Shown here one piece after another: positions 24,437 through 33,265 of a stretch of 64,000 nucleotides of DNA. The notes under the pieces are model-generated. The model searched no databases and was not told the origin of the DNA. It saw only the letters and a list, made by a program, of their open reading frames with translations. The number at the start of each line of letters is the position of its first letter. Position 1 is the stretch's first letter. The stretch spans positions 19,711 through 83,710 of the forward strand of contig NZ_QCZH01000016.1 of assembly GCF_003097655.1 (NCBI RefSeq). The letters run 5' to 3'. This DNA is from Flavobacterium laiguense. Its GTDB lineage: Bacteria > Bacteroidota > Bacteroidia > Flavobacteriales > Flavobacteriaceae. The position numbers and the translations under genes are program-made.

Positions 24437-25534
24437 TTATTTTTTCATTTCGGTTAAATTCTCTGCAATGTATTTTTCCAATGCTGTTGGAAGAGGCTGA
24501 AAAAGTGCATTGTTTACATGTTCCCAATAATTATCTTGGTATGTACTTGAGTGTATCAAACTGTAATTACTATCAAGTCCTTTAGCGTCAATCTCTTCAG
24601 AAAATCGATATCCCAAAACAAAAACCTCATGGGTAGCATCCACTTTTTGGGTCACTTTATCCTTCTTGGCTTTTATGTCATAATTGTGTGTCTCTTTAAA
24701 ATACACCAAAGAATCAAAACCAATATCCACAAACTCTTTGTTGCTAAAGAGAGAATTAATCGTGTAATTATTCAAGATGTTTTCTACCCCTAACCCTTTC
24801 ATCACTTTGGGTTTGTCATCTGTAATAATTCCTAAAGTCAAACTAGTTCCGTTAGGATTCAAGTACAAACTCCCTTTCAAACTATCATCTCCTTTATTCT
24901 TAATTTTTACATCAACCGCTGATTTCTGCAAACCATAGTTGTCGTTTAGTTTATTATAATCTAAAATTTCGCTTAACATGGGCGCACCAACTATCTGAAA
25001 ATAGATTCTACTAAACCCTTTCTCTTTTAATTGCCGAATCGATTTATTCTCGAAAGAGCGATTGGAAAGAAATTTCAATTTTACTTTTCTTGTTTTTAAT
25101 GAAATATAATACTCTACAATTCCATCCATAAAATAATGCACTCTGTCATTATTGATCTGCAAACTTCTAACATAGGTCTTAAGCACCAAATACTGGTTTT
25201 TATCTTTTTTATTGGAGACTACAACTTCTTTCAATGCATTCACAATGGGATTCATTTTAAAAACAATATTGCTATTAAAATCATCCATTGTAACAACCTT
25301 ATTTTGATAAAATGAATTCACAAAAGTCAAAGTCTTAGCATTAGCCAATAAGATTTTATCTTCCAAATCTTTTGATAACAATCCATCCACATCCGTACTC
25401 CCTATCAAATTACCTTTATCCGAATAAATTTCGACAAAAGGAACACTCTCAAGTGAAACAGCGTCTTTGATACCATGTTGGGAATAAATAAAAGAATGTA
25501 GAAGTAATACAAAAGCGAAGTAGCATTTTTTCAT
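24437..25534 (-). CDS. Secreted CarboxypepD_reg-like protein, tandem paralogue B
   Basis: The protein is 365 residues from MKKCYFAFVLLLHSFIYSQ; nine codons further upstream are possible but spoil the signal peptide. It is a tandem duplicate of the next gene on the same strand. The two share the start, the segment SLESVPFVEIYSDKGNLIGS, MDGIVEYYI and the C-terminal YQDNYWEHVNNALFQPLP...EKYIAENLTEMKK. The N-terminal 80 residues resemble a carboxypeptidase regulatory-like sandwich, with TDVDGLLSKDL in place of the usual T-D-x-x-G-x-F. The remainder is an unrecognised beta-rich domain. Function unknown. Confidence 0.7.
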   Translation of the reverse strand: MKKCYFAFVLLLHSFIYSQHGIKDAVSLESVPFVEIYSDKGNLIGSTDVDGLLSKDLEDKILLANAKTLTFVNSFYQNKVVTMDDFNSNIVFKMNPIVNALKEVVVSNKKDKNQYLVLKTYVRSLQINNDRVHYFMDGIVEYYISLKTRKVKLKFLSNRSFENKSIRQLKEKGFSRIYFQIVGAPMLSEILDYNKLNDNYGLQKSAVDVKIKNKGDDSLKGSLYLNPNGTSLTLGIITDDKPKVMKGLGVENILNNYTINSLFSNKEFVDIGFDSLVYFKETHNYDIKAKKDKVTQKVDATHEVFVLGYRFSEEIDAKGLDSNYSLIHSSTYQDNYWEHVNNALFQPLPTALEKYIAENLTEMKK

Positions 25535-25636
25535 AATTAAAAAAGGGAAATAGTAAAACAAGAATCATTTGAAATTTCATTCCTAACAGATTTCCAAAAC
25601 CTGTTTGGCATATTGAAATCATTATTTAGCAAACTA

Positions 25637-26725
25637 CTATTCTTTCATTTCGGTTAAATTCTCTTCAATATATTTCTCTAATGATTTTGGCAATGGTTGA
25701 AAAAGTGCATTATTTATATGCTCCCAATAATTATCTTGATAACTACTCTCCTTTTTAAACTTATAAAAACTGTCAGATCCTTTAGAAGTCTTTTCGTTTA
25801 CAAAATCTTTGTCTAACAGAAAAAACTCATAAGTAACATCAACTTTAGTCACATCCCCATTTTTCTTTATTTTATAATGGAATAGCTTTGTTTCTTTAGT
25901 ATAAACTAGATCATCTAAACCAATAGTTTCATAGTCATTCGTATCGTAAACAGCATTTACAATATGATTATTATACTGTAACTCTATCCCTAAAAAACCA
26001 GCTTTTTTTGGATTATTTAATGCTATTAATTCAAATTGAAAAACACTATTATCGTTTGACTTTGATAAAAAACCTTTTTCAATTCCTTCCTTTTTATCAA
26101 ATATAAGTTTGGTTTCCTTTTCTGCATTTTTTAAATCATACCCACTAGACAAAACTTTGTAATCCGAAAAATTTTCAAAAGAAGGAACACCCGCTATTAT
26201 AGGAAAATATTTAGGATCTAATTTTGCAGACTCTTTATTTTCAAATGATCGGCTAGATAGAATCTTCATAATAACTTTATCGGAATCGGGAGTGATGTAA
26301 TACTCTGCAATCCCATCCATGTAATAGAGAGGTATATCACTCATTATTTGAATACTCCTGAAATAGCCCTTTAATTTCAAATACTTATATGCATTGGGTT
26401 TCGCAACGATAACAATTTCATTAAGTTCAATGACAATTGGATTCAAAACAACAACTGGACTATTCTTGAACCAATCGATTGTTAAAACTTTATCTTTAAA
26501 AGTCGAGTGTACAAAAGTTACCGTACTCGTATTTGATTTAATAATTTCAGCATTTAAGTCCATTGACATTACACCTTCTTTATCAGTAACTCCAATCAAG
26601 TCCCCTTTATCAGAATAAACTTCTACAAAAGGGATACTTTCTAGCGAAAGAGAATCTTTGATAACCTGTTGGGAATAGACAAAAGAATGTAGAAGCAATA
26701 CAAATACGAAATAGATTTTTTTCAT
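25637..26725 (-). CDS. Secreted CarboxypepD_reg-like protein, tandem paralogue A
   Basis: The protein is 362 residues with signal peptide MKKIYFVFVLLLHSFVYSQ. It has the same layout as its neighbour: SLESIPFVEVYSDKGDLIGV, then a long beta-rich domain and YQDNYWEHINNALFQPLPKS near the end. Even the leader before the ATG is duplicated (AATTAAAAAAGGGAAA on the plus strand after each start). It is therefore a gene duplication that carried the ribosome-binding region. It is the likely first gene of a three-gene unit ending at 23604. Confidence 0.7.
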   Translation of the reverse strand: MKKIYFVFVLLLHSFVYSQQVIKDSLSLESIPFVEVYSDKGDLIGVTDKEGVMSMDLNAEIIKSNTSTVTFVHSTFKDKVLTIDWFKNSPVVVLNPIVIELNEIVIVAKPNAYKYLKLKGYFRSIQIMSDIPLYYMDGIAEYYITPDSDKVIMKILSSRSFENKESAKLDPKYFPIIAGVPSFENFSDYKVLSSGYDLKNAEKETKLIFDKKEGIEKGFLSKSNDNSVFQFELIALNNPKKAGFLGIELQYNNHIVNAVYDTNDYETIGLDDLVYTKETKLFHYKIKKNGDVTKVDVTYEFFLLDKDFVNEKTSKGSDSFYKFKKESSYQDNYWEHINNALFQPLPKSLEKYIEENLTEMKE

Positions 26726-26842
26726 AATTAAAAAAGGGAAACAATATAATCAGTTTAAAAACGCAAATATGACTTATTAAATCCACTATTGAAATACCCA
26801 CTTTTAGTGATATTTTCTAAAACAATAAAGCCCATGAAAAAC

Positions 26843-26876
26843 AAAAAGGAGAAAACCAATAGATTTTCTCCTTTTT
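26843..26876. terminator. Intrinsic terminator, bidirectional
   Basis: AAAAAGGAGAAAA (26843-26855) is perfectly inverted as TTTTCTCCTTTTT (26864-26876) with an 8-nt loop. It lies 20 bp beyond the stop of the DUF4242 gene on the minus strand and separates it from the CarboxypepD_reg-like genes. Confidence 0.85.
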
Positions 26877-26896
26877 TATAAATCAACTTAAAATTA

Positions 26897-27169
26897 TTAC
26901 TCCGCTGTCGTTGGGTCTATTATTTCAGAAACAAGGCTTATTTTATTCGCAGGAAACCCACCTTGACTCGCATGTTCCCGAACCATCTCTACATTCGGAG
27001 CAATATAGACACAATAGATTTTATCATCTGTCACATAACTGTGTTTCCATTGTATTTCCGGTCCCATTTTTCTTAAGACATCACAAGATGCATTCGCAAT
27101 CTCCTTTAATTGTTCTGGTGTCGAATTCCCTACGTTAGGAATTTCCCTTTCAATAACATACTTAGGCAT
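26897..27169 (-). CDS. DUF4242 family protein
   Basis: This 90-residue protein starts MPKYVIEREIPNVGNSTPEQ. The pattern Y-V-I-E-R-x-[IV]-P, then SYVTDDKIYCVYIAPNVEMVREHA and the Gly-Phe-Pro segment (GGFPANKISLVSEIIDP), are typical of DUF4242. That is a ferredoxin-like fold family with a described nickel-binding member in Streptomyces. No signal peptide is present. It has its own terminator, so it appears monocistronic. The metal link is family knowledge and not visible here. Confidence 0.75.
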   Translation of the reverse strand: MPKYVIEREIPNVGNSTPEQLKEIANASCDVLRKMGPEIQWKHSYVTDDKIYCVYIAPNVEMVREHASQGGFPANKISLVSEIIDPTTAE

Positions 27170-27549
27170 ACTAATTAGATTAAAAAATTAGAATAAAACA
27201 ACTATAGAAAAATCTCTTTTTAGTTTCGCTTTAACAATTACTAAAAGGAAATCGAAGAGATTTATGCAAAAAGGGGCAGATATACAATTGCTTTTTAAAT
27301 CAATAAATAAAATTAAAAAAAGCACTAAAACAATCAAAATCGGCTGATACAATAACCTGTAACAGCCGATTTCTTCACAGACGCAAACCTTATAATCTAA
27401 AGCACTGACAAATAGATATTTATTCTTCACTGATTCTCTATTTTGCCTTAAACAATGCGCTGTGTTTCCGTAATAAAGGTACAACAAATCCTTTCGAATT
27501 ATTCGCACTTAACAAATTTATAACACCCTGAAAATGAGCACGGAAAAGA
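27170..27549. other. Intergenic region with one stem-loop
   Basis: This is about 380 bp without a supported gene. AAATCGGCTG (27337-27346) pairs perfectly with CAGCCGATTT (27363-27372) around a 16-nt loop. There is no T tract, so it is not an obvious terminator. An open frame on the minus strand (27508-27188) is rejected as coding: it is rich in Leu, Ile and Cys and has no family features. Confidence 0.5.
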
Positions 27550-27601
27550 CTAAAATAAAGAAAGCAATTCTGAATTTACAGAATGGGTTTCTTTATTTTA
27601 G
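27550..27601. terminator. Long hairpin terminator
   Basis: CTAAAATAAAGAAA (27550-27563) is perfectly inverted at 27588-27601, with an inner ATTCTG/CAGAAT stem. It is placed 9 bp past the stop of the minus-strand MORN_2 gene. Confidence 0.75.
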
Positions 27602-27610
27602 GAATGCAAT

Positions 27611-27958
27611 TTAGTTAGACGTAGCCAGTGCCTCTTGTCTCCAGTTTTTTACTTTTTCAATCTTATTATTAGCATAATCAACTTCACTAAGATTGTTTCC
27701 TTTCCAGAAAAACCATTTTCCGGTTTTTACTCCGTTTACATATTCTCCAGAGGAAGTTTTATCCCCTTCTTCATTATACGAAATCCAAGTTCCCACCAAT
27801 TTTCCGTTCTCAAAGAATCCTTCTTGTTGTACTTGTCCATTTTCATAAAAATAAGTGGCTTTCACTTTTTTTCCAAAAGGTTCTAAAACAGGTTTCGCAT
27901 CTTGTGCAAAAATTACTCCTGAAAACAACAGCGCTACTAAAATTACATACTTTTTCAT
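27611..27958 (-). CDS. Secreted MORN_2 repeat protein (YwqK-like)
   Basis: The protein is 115 residues with signal peptide MKKYVILVALLFSGVIFAQ. Three short beta-hairpin repeats of the MORN_2 type follow: ATYFYENGQVQQEGFFENGK, VGTWISYNEEGDKTSSGEYV, and TGKWFFWKGNNLSEVDYANN. Such repeats occur in exported Bacteroidetes proteins of unknown role. Similar sequences are sometimes labelled antitoxin YwqK, which is not supported here because the protein is secreted and stands alone between two terminators. Confidence 0.8.
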   Translation of the reverse strand: MKKYVILVALLFSGVIFAQDAKPVLEPFGKKVKATYFYENGQVQQEGFFENGKLVGTWISYNEEGDKTSSGEYVNGVKTGKWFFWKGNNLSEVDYANNKIEKVKNWRQEALATSN

Positions 27959-28083
27959 ATCGTTAGTTTTTAAATGTTTAGATCTTATATACCAAATTTA
28001 GAAAGAAAATTTACATTAAAAAAACTATTACTTAACAATTTCATAACATAGACAAAAGCTTAACATTGGAAATTTAAAAACAC

Positions 28084-28117
28084 AAAAAAAGTCAATACTT
28101 TCGCATTGACTTTTTTT
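28084..28117. terminator. Intrinsic terminator
   Basis: AAAAAAAGTCAAT (28084-28096) and ATTGACTTTTTTT (28105-28117) form a perfect 13-bp stem with an 8-nt loop. It lies 18 bp past the stop of the TlpA-like gene on the minus strand and can act in both directions. Confidence 0.9.
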
Positions 28118-28135
28118 ACTTTTTTTGAATATTGC

Positions 28136-29134
28136 TTACTTTAAAAGTACATCTAGCTCTTTGGCTAAATCATCTGATGAAGGTCTTGCTGCACTAGCTT
28201 TCACAATAATTCCATTTGGATCAATTAAAATAAACCTAGGAATGCCTGTAATTTTATAATCTTGAACAAACTTAGAATTCCAGTCATTGTCTGCAAAAAG
28301 TTGTACTCCACCTAATTCTTTCTCTTTAATCATTGTTTTCCATTTTTCTTGATCTTTTAATTTATCAATAGAAATACTCACAAAAGCAATATTCTTATCA
28401 TGATACTTTGCTTCCGCTTTTTTTAAGAATGGAATTTCTTGACGGCAAGGTCCACACCAAGTTGCCCAAACATCAATATACACATATTTCCCTTTTAAAT
28501 CTTCTAATTTGGTAGTACCTCCAGCATAATTAAGATAGTTAAAAGATGGCGATGGTAAATTATTCATTTTATTATTCTCTTGCTCCTGTTCATAATACTT
28601 AGTCAAACCAACAAGAGACTCCTCAATTTCCTTTTTTTGAACAGTTACAAAGTTAGGATCAAGTTTGTTATTCTTTAATTGTAGCAAATCAGACGCTATT
28701 TTCTCCTGTGAAAGGCGTTTAAAATCTACAGGACTTGCCGCTAATAATTTATCATAATCATACTTAGCATCTAAAATCGTTTTCTGAGCCAAACAATTAT
28801 TCTCAAGAGATCCCTTTCCAGTATAAACAATAGATGCATCAAAGTCTTTTGCATCCATTTTTAATTTTAAATCATATCCGTTTTTAAGATACAAACTGGT
28901 ATATTCTACTCCATCAAAAAGCAAATACGGTCCTTCCACAACTTTTAAAGTATCCTTAAAAATCCCATTTTTATTAACTTCAATCTTCTTAATAATTTTT
29001 TGATTTTGACGAATAAAAATGAAATCTCCATTTCTATTCGCTATTTCAGCCTGAAAAGCAATATATTTTTTATCTTGTGCATTACTTAAAAATGAAAACA
29101 CAAAGGCAATTACGACAAACACTATTTTTTTCAT
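28136..29134 (-). CDS. TlpA family thiol:disulfide oxidoreductase with DUF4369-like N-terminus
   Basis: This 332-residue exported protein has signal peptide MKKIVFVVIAFVFSFLSNAQ. The N-terminal part is a DUF4369-like beta domain (FIFIRQNQKIIKKIEVNKNG, LKVVEGPYLLFDG), followed by a helical linker. The C-terminal thioredoxin fold is of TlpA/ResA type with WCGPC at 226-230 (DVWATWCGPCRQEIPFLKK), the cis-proline segment GIPRFILIDPNG and the FVSISID strand. It probably reduces disulfides in the periplasm; the partner is unknown. It is monocistronic and divergent from aspS. Confidence 0.9.
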   Translation of the reverse strand: MKKIVFVVIAFVFSFLSNAQDKKYIAFQAEIANRNGDFIFIRQNQKIIKKIEVNKNGIFKDTLKVVEGPYLLFDGVEYTSLYLKNGYDLKLKMDAKDFDASIVYTGKGSLENNCLAQKTILDAKYDYDKLLAASPVDFKRLSQEKIASDLLQLKNNKLDPNFVTVQKKEIEESLVGLTKYYEQEQENNKMNNLPSPSFNYLNYAGGTTKLEDLKGKYVYIDVWATWCGPCRQEIPFLKKAEAKYHDKNIAFVSISIDKLKDQEKWKTMIKEKELGGVQLFADNDWNSKFVQDYKITGIPRFILIDPNGIIVKASAARPSSDDLAKELDVLLK

Positions 29135-29259
29135 AAACTAATTAAATTAAATTTTGGTTTATCAAATCTAATCCTAAAAGCTAAAGCGTTTTAAAAATTA
29201 ACAAAAATTTAATTTCATTGAAGTTGAGTCCTTTTCGAGATTATTTTAATTTTTGTGTT

Positions 29260-29267
29260 TACTTTTG
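29260..29267 (+). promoter_or_regulatory. Predicted -7 box of aspS
   Basis: TACTTTTG matches TAnnTTTG, 18 bp before the ATG at 29286. The 5' leader would be short, roughly 15 nt. A -33 TTG at normal distance is not evident. Confidence 0.45.
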
Positions 29268-29285
29268 TACTCTAAAATTTAAATC

Positions 29286-31040
29286 ATGTACAGAAGTCAT
29301 AATTGCGGCGAATTAAACGCCTCACATATCAATACAGAAGTTACACTTGCCGGTTGGGTTCAAAAATCTCGTGATAAAGGTTTTATGAATTGGGTCGATT
29401 TACGAGATCGTTACGGAATTACGCAATTGATTTTTGACGAAAGTCGTTCTATAAAAGAAGTTTTTGAAGCTGCCAAAACCCTTGGTCGTGAATATGTAAT
29501 CCAAGTAAAAGGAACCGTTATTGAGCGTGAAGCCAAAAACAAAAACATACCTACCGGTGATATTGAAATTTTAGTTACCGAACTTACTATATTGAATGCG
29601 TCTTTGACACCTCCGTTTACTATTGAAGACGAAACAGATGGTGGTGAAGACATCCGAATGAAATACCGTTACTTGGACATCCGAAGAAATCCTGTAAAAA
29701 ACAGTTTGCTTTTCCGTCACAAAGTAGCGATGGAAGTACGTAAATATCTTTCGGATTTGGACTTTTGCGAAGTAGAAACACCTTACTTAATCAAATCAAC
29801 TCCAGAAGGAGCGAGAGATTTTGTGGTTCCTTCTCGAATGAATGCAGGACAATTTTATGCTTTACCACAATCTCCACAAACTTTCAAACAATTGTTGATG
29901 GTAGGCGGAATGGATAAATATTTCCAAATCGTAAAATGTTTCCGTGACGAAGATTTACGTGCCGACAGACAACCGGAGTTTACCCAAATTGACTGTGAAA
30001 TGGCTTTTGTGGAGCAAGAAGATATTTTGAATGTTTTTGAAGGATTGACACGTCATTTACTAAAAGAAATAAAAGGTATCGAAGTAGAGAAATTCCCTAG
30101 AATGACCTATGAACACGCCATGAAAACCTATGGAAATGACAAACCGGATATACGTTTCGGAATGGAATTTGGTGAATTAAATCAATTTGCACAACACAAG
30201 GAATTTCCGGTTTTCAATGCAGCCGAATTGGTGGTTGGAATAGCCGTTCCCGGAGCTGGAAATTTCACTCGTAAAGAAATTGACGCCTTAATTGACTGGG
30301 TAAAACGTCCTCAAGTTGGCGCCAGCGGAATGGTGTATGCAAAATGTAATGACGATGGAACCTACAAATCATCTGTGGATAAATTCTACGACCAAGACGA
30401 TTTAACCAATTGGGCAAAAACCACTGGAGCAAAAGCAGGAGATATGATTTTTGTGCTTTCTGGACCAGCCGATAAAACAAGAGCCCAATTAAGTGCCTTA
30501 CGTATGGAACTAGCGACTCGTTTAGGATTAAGAAATCCAGCCGAATTCGCACCACTATGGGTTGTCGATTTCCCTCTATTGGAATTTGACGAAGAAAGCG
30601 GACGTTACCATGCCATGCACCACCCGTTTACCTCGCCAAAACCAGAAGACATGCACTTATTAGAAACCAATCCTGGAAAAGTACGTGCCAATGCCTACGA
30701 CATGGTTTTGAACGGTAACGAAATTGGTGGAGGTTCAATTCGTATCCACGATAAAGCCACTCAACAACTAATGTTCAAGTATTTAGGATTTACCGAAGAA
30801 GAGGCTAAAGCACAATTTGGGTTCTTAATGGATGCCTTTCAATTTGGAGCACCACCACACGGAGGTTTAGCTTTTGGATTAGACCGTTTGGTTGCCATTT
30901 TAGGCGGACAGGAAACCATCCGTGATTTTATCGCTTTCCCAAAAAACAACTCAGGAAGAGACGTAATGATCGATGCTCCATCAAATATTGATGAATCCCA
31001 ATTAAAGGAATTACATATTAAATTAAACACAATTATATAG
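29286..31040 (+). CDS. aspS: Aspartyl-tRNA synthetase
   Basis: This class II synthetase charges tRNA-Asp. It is 584 residues, the bacterial length with the GAD insertion. An N-terminal OB-fold anticodon-binding domain spans about 1-105 ([20 protein letters not shown]). Motif 2 is [18 protein letters not shown]. The bacterial insert ([19 protein letters not shown]) covers roughly 280-420. Motif 3 is [14 protein letters not shown] near 530-545. The ASP/ASN-discriminating features cannot be settled by eye. Single gene; the cold-shock gene follows 108 bp later with its own promoter. Confidence 0.97.
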   Translation: MYRSHNCGELNASHINTEVTLAGWVQKSRDKGFMNWVDLRDRYGITQLIFDESRSIKEVFEAAKTLGREYVIQVKGTVIEREAKNKNIPTGDIEILVTELTILNASLTPPFTIEDETDGGEDIRMKYRYLDIRRNPVKNSLLFRHKVAMEVRKYLSDLDFCEVETPYLIKSTPEGARDFVVPSRMNAGQFYALPQSPQTFKQLLMVGGMDKYFQIVKCFRDEDLRADRQPEFTQIDCEMAFVEQEDILNVFEGLTRHLLKEIKGIEVEKFPRMTYEHAMKTYGNDKPDIRFGMEFGELNQFAQHKEFPVFNAAELVVGIAVPGAGNFTRKEIDALIDWVKRPQVGASGMVYAKCNDDGTYKSSVDKFYDQDDLTNWAKTTGAKAGDMIFVLSGPADKTRAQLSALRMELATRLGLRNPAEFAPLWVVDFPLLEFDEESGRYHAMHHPFTSPKPEDMHLLETNPGKVRANAYDMVLNGNEIGGGSIRIHDKATQQLMFKYLGFTEEEAKAQFGFLMDAFQFGAPPHGGLAFGLDRLVAILGGQETIRDFIAFPKNNSGRDVMIDAPSNIDESQLKELHIKLNTII

Positions 31041-31111
31041 GTGAAATCGTTGAATATCAATATTTTTACAAAAAAAATATGTAAGAATGACTTTCGTATT
31101 ATATTAAAGAT

Positions 31112-31119
31112 TACATTTG
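31112..31119 (+). promoter_or_regulatory. Predicted -7 box of the cold-shock gene
   Basis: TACATTTG, a perfect TAnnTTTG, lies 29 bp before the ATG at 31149. The predicted leader is about 25 nt, much shorter than the long 5' UTR of enterobacterial cspA, so RNA thermoswitch control of that kind is unlikely. Confidence 0.55.
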
Positions 31120-31148
31120 CCTCATTATAAATTATTATTACTATTACA

Positions 31149-31343
31149 ATGCGTACAGGTACAGTTAAATTTTTCAATGAATCTAAAGGTTACGGATTCA
31201 TTACAGACGAAGAAACAGGAAAAGACATTTTTGTTCATGCATCAGGAATCAACGCGGAAGAATTACGCGAAGGTGACAGAGTTAGCTATGAAGAAGAAGA
31301 AGGAAGAAAAGGAAAAGTTGCTGCTAAAGTAGCAGTTCTTTAA
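31149..31343 (+). CDS. Cold-shock domain protein
   Basis: This 64-residue single-stranded nucleic acid-binding OB-fold protein has a classical RNP1-type motif (KGYGFITDE) and RNP2 (DIFVHAS), preceded by TGTVKFFNESKGYGF. It ends with a lysine-rich stretch (EEEEGRKGKVAAKVAVL). It probably acts as an RNA chaperone. An overlapping longer frame from 31117 is an artefact. A terminator follows at 31382. Confidence 0.95.
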   Translation: MRTGTVKFFNESKGYGFITDEETGKDIFVHASGINAEELREGDRVSYEEEEGRKGKVAAKVAVL

Positions 31344-31381
31344 GCATAAAAATAGTTTACTGTTTTTTTGCACAAATGTCT

Positions 31382-31418
31382 AAAAAACGTTTCGATTTAT
31401 TTCGAGACGTTTTTTTTT
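31382..31418 (+). terminator. Intrinsic terminator of the cold-shock gene
   Basis: AAAAAACGTTTCGA pairs with TCGAGACGTTTTTT (one mismatch) and runs into eight T residues. It is 39 bp after the stop codon. Confidence 0.85.
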
Positions 31419-31520
31419 GCGTTATTCTCAATTAAACCTCTTGCAAATGCAGCATTATTTATAACCAATAAAAATAATAAGAATTTCTGATTTATTCTTA
31501 AACTAATTTGGGTTTTGCTC

Positions 31521-31551
31521 TTGTGATTTACACTCACTAAAGCTATCTTTG
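31521..31551 (+). promoter_or_regulatory. Predicted promoter of the nuo operon
   Basis: TTG at 31521-31523, 20 bp, then TATCTTTG at 31544-31551: a full Bacteroidetes -33/-7 pair. The nuoA ATG is 32 bp downstream. This is the best-formed promoter before the 14-gene operon. Confidence 0.65.
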
Positions 31552-31582
31552 CGGCTTATTCCAACGCAAAACATTTACGATC

Positions 31583-31948
31583 ATGCAATCAGACCAATTA
31601 AATTATATTCCTATTTTAATGCAGTTCATACTGGCTGTAGGATTTGTAGTAGCTACGATAATAGTTTCTGGAAAATTAGGACCAAAAAGATCTTCAGAAA
31701 TTAAAGACAAAAACTTCGAGTGTGGTATTGAATCTGTTGGAAACGCAAGAATTCCTTTCTCGGTAAAGTATTTCTTAGTAGCCATTTTGTTTGTCCTTTT
31801 TGATGTCGAAGTAATATTTTTATATCCTTGGGCAGTGAATTTCAAGGAGTTAGGAATAGAAGGAATGGTAAAAATGATTATCTTTATGTTATTACTTTTG
31901 GTGGGTTTTTTCTATATCATCAAAAAGAAAGCGTTAGAGTGGGAATAA
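31583..31948 (+). CDS. nuoA: NADH-quinone oxidoreductase subunit A
   Basis: This small membrane subunit of complex I lies at the junction of the peripheral and membrane arms. It is 121 residues with three transmembrane helices (IPILMQFILAVGFVVATIIV; VKYFLVAILFVLFDVEVIFL; MVKMIIFMLLLLVGFFYIIK). The conserved loop KNFECGIESVG contains the subunit A cysteine, and FDVEVIFLYPWA is diagnostic. First gene of the operon, separated from nuoB by a 174-bp repeat-rich gap. Confidence 0.96.
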   Translation: MQSDQLNYIPILMQFILAVGFVVATIIVSGKLGPKRSSEIKDKNFECGIESVGNARIPFSVKYFLVAILFVLFDVEVIFLYPWAVNFKELGIEGMVKMIIFMLLLLVGFFYIIKKKALEWE

Positions 31949-31957
31949 TGAAAATGT

Positions 31958-32113
31958 AGATTTTAGATTTTAGATTTTAGATTAATCCACGGAGAGAATT
32001 TAAAACTAAAAATTTAAAATTTAGAGTTTTTGAAAATATTAAAAATTGATTTTTTAAAATGTTGATTTTATTTTTACGATTCGCCTGAATCTAAAATCTA
32101 AAATCTAAAATCT
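31958..32113. repeat. 26-bp perfect inverted repeat between nuoA and nuoB
   Basis: Tandem AGATTTT heptamers at 31958-31983 are perfectly inverted as AATCTAA-type heptamers at 32088-32113. The arms are 26 bp and the intervening sequence 104 nt. The right arm ends 9 bp before the nuoB start codon. In mRNA this would place the nuoB initiation region at the foot of a long AU-rich stem. Confidence 0.8.
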
Positions 32114-32122
32114 AAAATTAAA

Positions 32123-32671
32123 ATGAGCGATTCTAAAATAAATATGGTTGCCCCTCCAGAAGGTGTTGTTGGTGAAGGTTTCTTTGCAACAAAACTGAAT
32201 GACGTAGTAGGTTTGGCTCGTGCCAATTCACTTTGGCCTTTACCGTTTGCCACTTCATGTTGCGGTATCGAATTTATGGCAACAATGGCTTCACATTATG
32301 ATTTAGCGCGTTTTGGATCAGAAAGAGTAAGTTTTTCTCCTCGTCAAGCCGATATGCTAATGGTAATGGGAACTATCTCTAAAAAAATGGCGCCTATTTT
32401 ACGTCAAGTATACGAACAAATGGCCGAACCACGCTGGGTAATTTCAGTGGGAGCTTGTGCTTGTTCAGGAGGGATTTTTGACACTTATTCAGTACTTCAA
32501 GGTATAGATAAAGTGATCCCTGTAGATGTTTATGTTCCGGGTTGTCCTCCACGACCAGAACAAATTGTTGATGGCGTAATGAAATTACAAGAATTGGTAA
32601 AAAGCGAATCCGTAAGAAGAAGAAGCTCTCCAGAATATCAAGAATTATTAGCCTCTTATAATATCAAATAA
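32123..32671 (+). CDS. nuoB: NADH-quinone oxidoreductase subunit B
   Basis: This peripheral-arm subunit holds cluster N2, the last Fe-S centre before quinone. It is 182 residues. The ligands are visible: the adjacent pair in [11 protein letters not shown], then [12 protein letters not shown] and [10 protein letters not shown]. The amphipathic [20 protein letters not shown] segment is typical. The stop is 2 bp from the nuoC start. Confidence 0.97.
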   Translation: MSDSKINMVAPPEGVVGEGFFATKLNDVVGLARANSLWPLPFATSCCGIEFMATMASHYDLARFGSERVSFSPRQADMLMVMGTISKKMAPILRQVYEQMAEPRWVISVGACACSGGIFDTYSVLQGIDKVIPVDVYVPGCPPRPEQIVDGVMKLQELVKSESVRRRSSPEYQELLASYNIK

Positions 32672-32673
32672 AA

Positions 32674-33195
32674 ATGGCTTTAGAAACAATAGAAATTCAA
32701 GAAAAATTAACTGAAACTTTTGGCGAGAATGTTTTTCGCTTCACTCAAGAAAGAGATATTTTCTCTTTTGAAGTAGCTTCGGATAAAATTACGGCGGTTA
32801 TTCTTTTCTTAAAAAACGATCCCACTTTACGTTTTCATTTTTTGACTGATTTGTGTGGTATTCACTACCCGGACAATGAAGAAAACAGACAATTTGCAGT
32901 TGTTTATCATTTGCACAATTGGTATGAAAACAAACGCATCAAAATCAAAGCTTTTATAAACGGGACAAATCCTGAAATAAAAACAATTTCGAATATATTC
33001 TTGTGTGCCAATTGGATGGAAAGAGAAACATATGACTTCTTCGGAATCAATTTCATCGGTCATCCCCAATTGAAACGTATTTTGAATATGGATGAAATGA
33101 TTTCTTTTCCAATGCGAAAAGAATTTCCAATGGAAGACAGCGGAAGAACAGACAAAGACGACCGATATTTCGGAAGAACAACAATAAATAGTTAA
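32674..33195 (+). CDS. nuoC: NADH-quinone oxidoreductase subunit C
   Basis: The 173-residue 30-kDa-type subunit of the peripheral arm is encoded separately from NuoD. Family features are FHFLTDLCGIHYPDNEENRQ, NWMERETYDFFGINFIGHPQ and the C-terminal FPMRKEFPMEDSGRTDKDDR. It is followed by a 36-bp palindrome before nuoD. Confidence 0.95.
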   Translation: MALETIEIQEKLTETFGENVFRFTQERDIFSFEVASDKITAVILFLKNDPTLRFHFLTDLCGIHYPDNEENRQFAVVYHLHNWYENKRIKIKAFINGTNPEIKTISNIFLCANWMERETYDFFGINFIGHPQLKRILNMDEMISFPMRKEFPMEDSGRTDKDDRYFGRTTINS

Positions 33196-33207
33196 TATAA
33201 ATATACA

Positions 33208-33243
33208 CCTCATTTCTCCCGATAGCTATCGGGAGAAATGAGG
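33208..33243. repeat. 36-bp perfect palindrome between nuoC and nuoD
   Basis: CCTCATTTCTCCCGATAG (33208-33225) is followed directly by its exact reverse complement to 33243. The core TCCCGATAGCTATCGGGA recurs between nuoM and nuoN (43505-43522). A short T run follows (AATTTTT), so partial termination or mRNA processing is possible, but the operon clearly continues. Confidence 0.85.
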
Positions 33244-33265
33244 CTTAATTTTTCACATTAAATAA

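Noticed and set aside
27188..27508. 106-codon minus-strand open frame
   Set aside because: It is Leu/Ile/Cys-rich with no recognisable domain and contains an inverted repeat. I judge it chance.
27611..27958. MORN_2 protein as an antitoxin (YwqK)
   Set aside because: It has a secretion signal and no toxin neighbour and lies between two terminators. Only the repeat type is shared.
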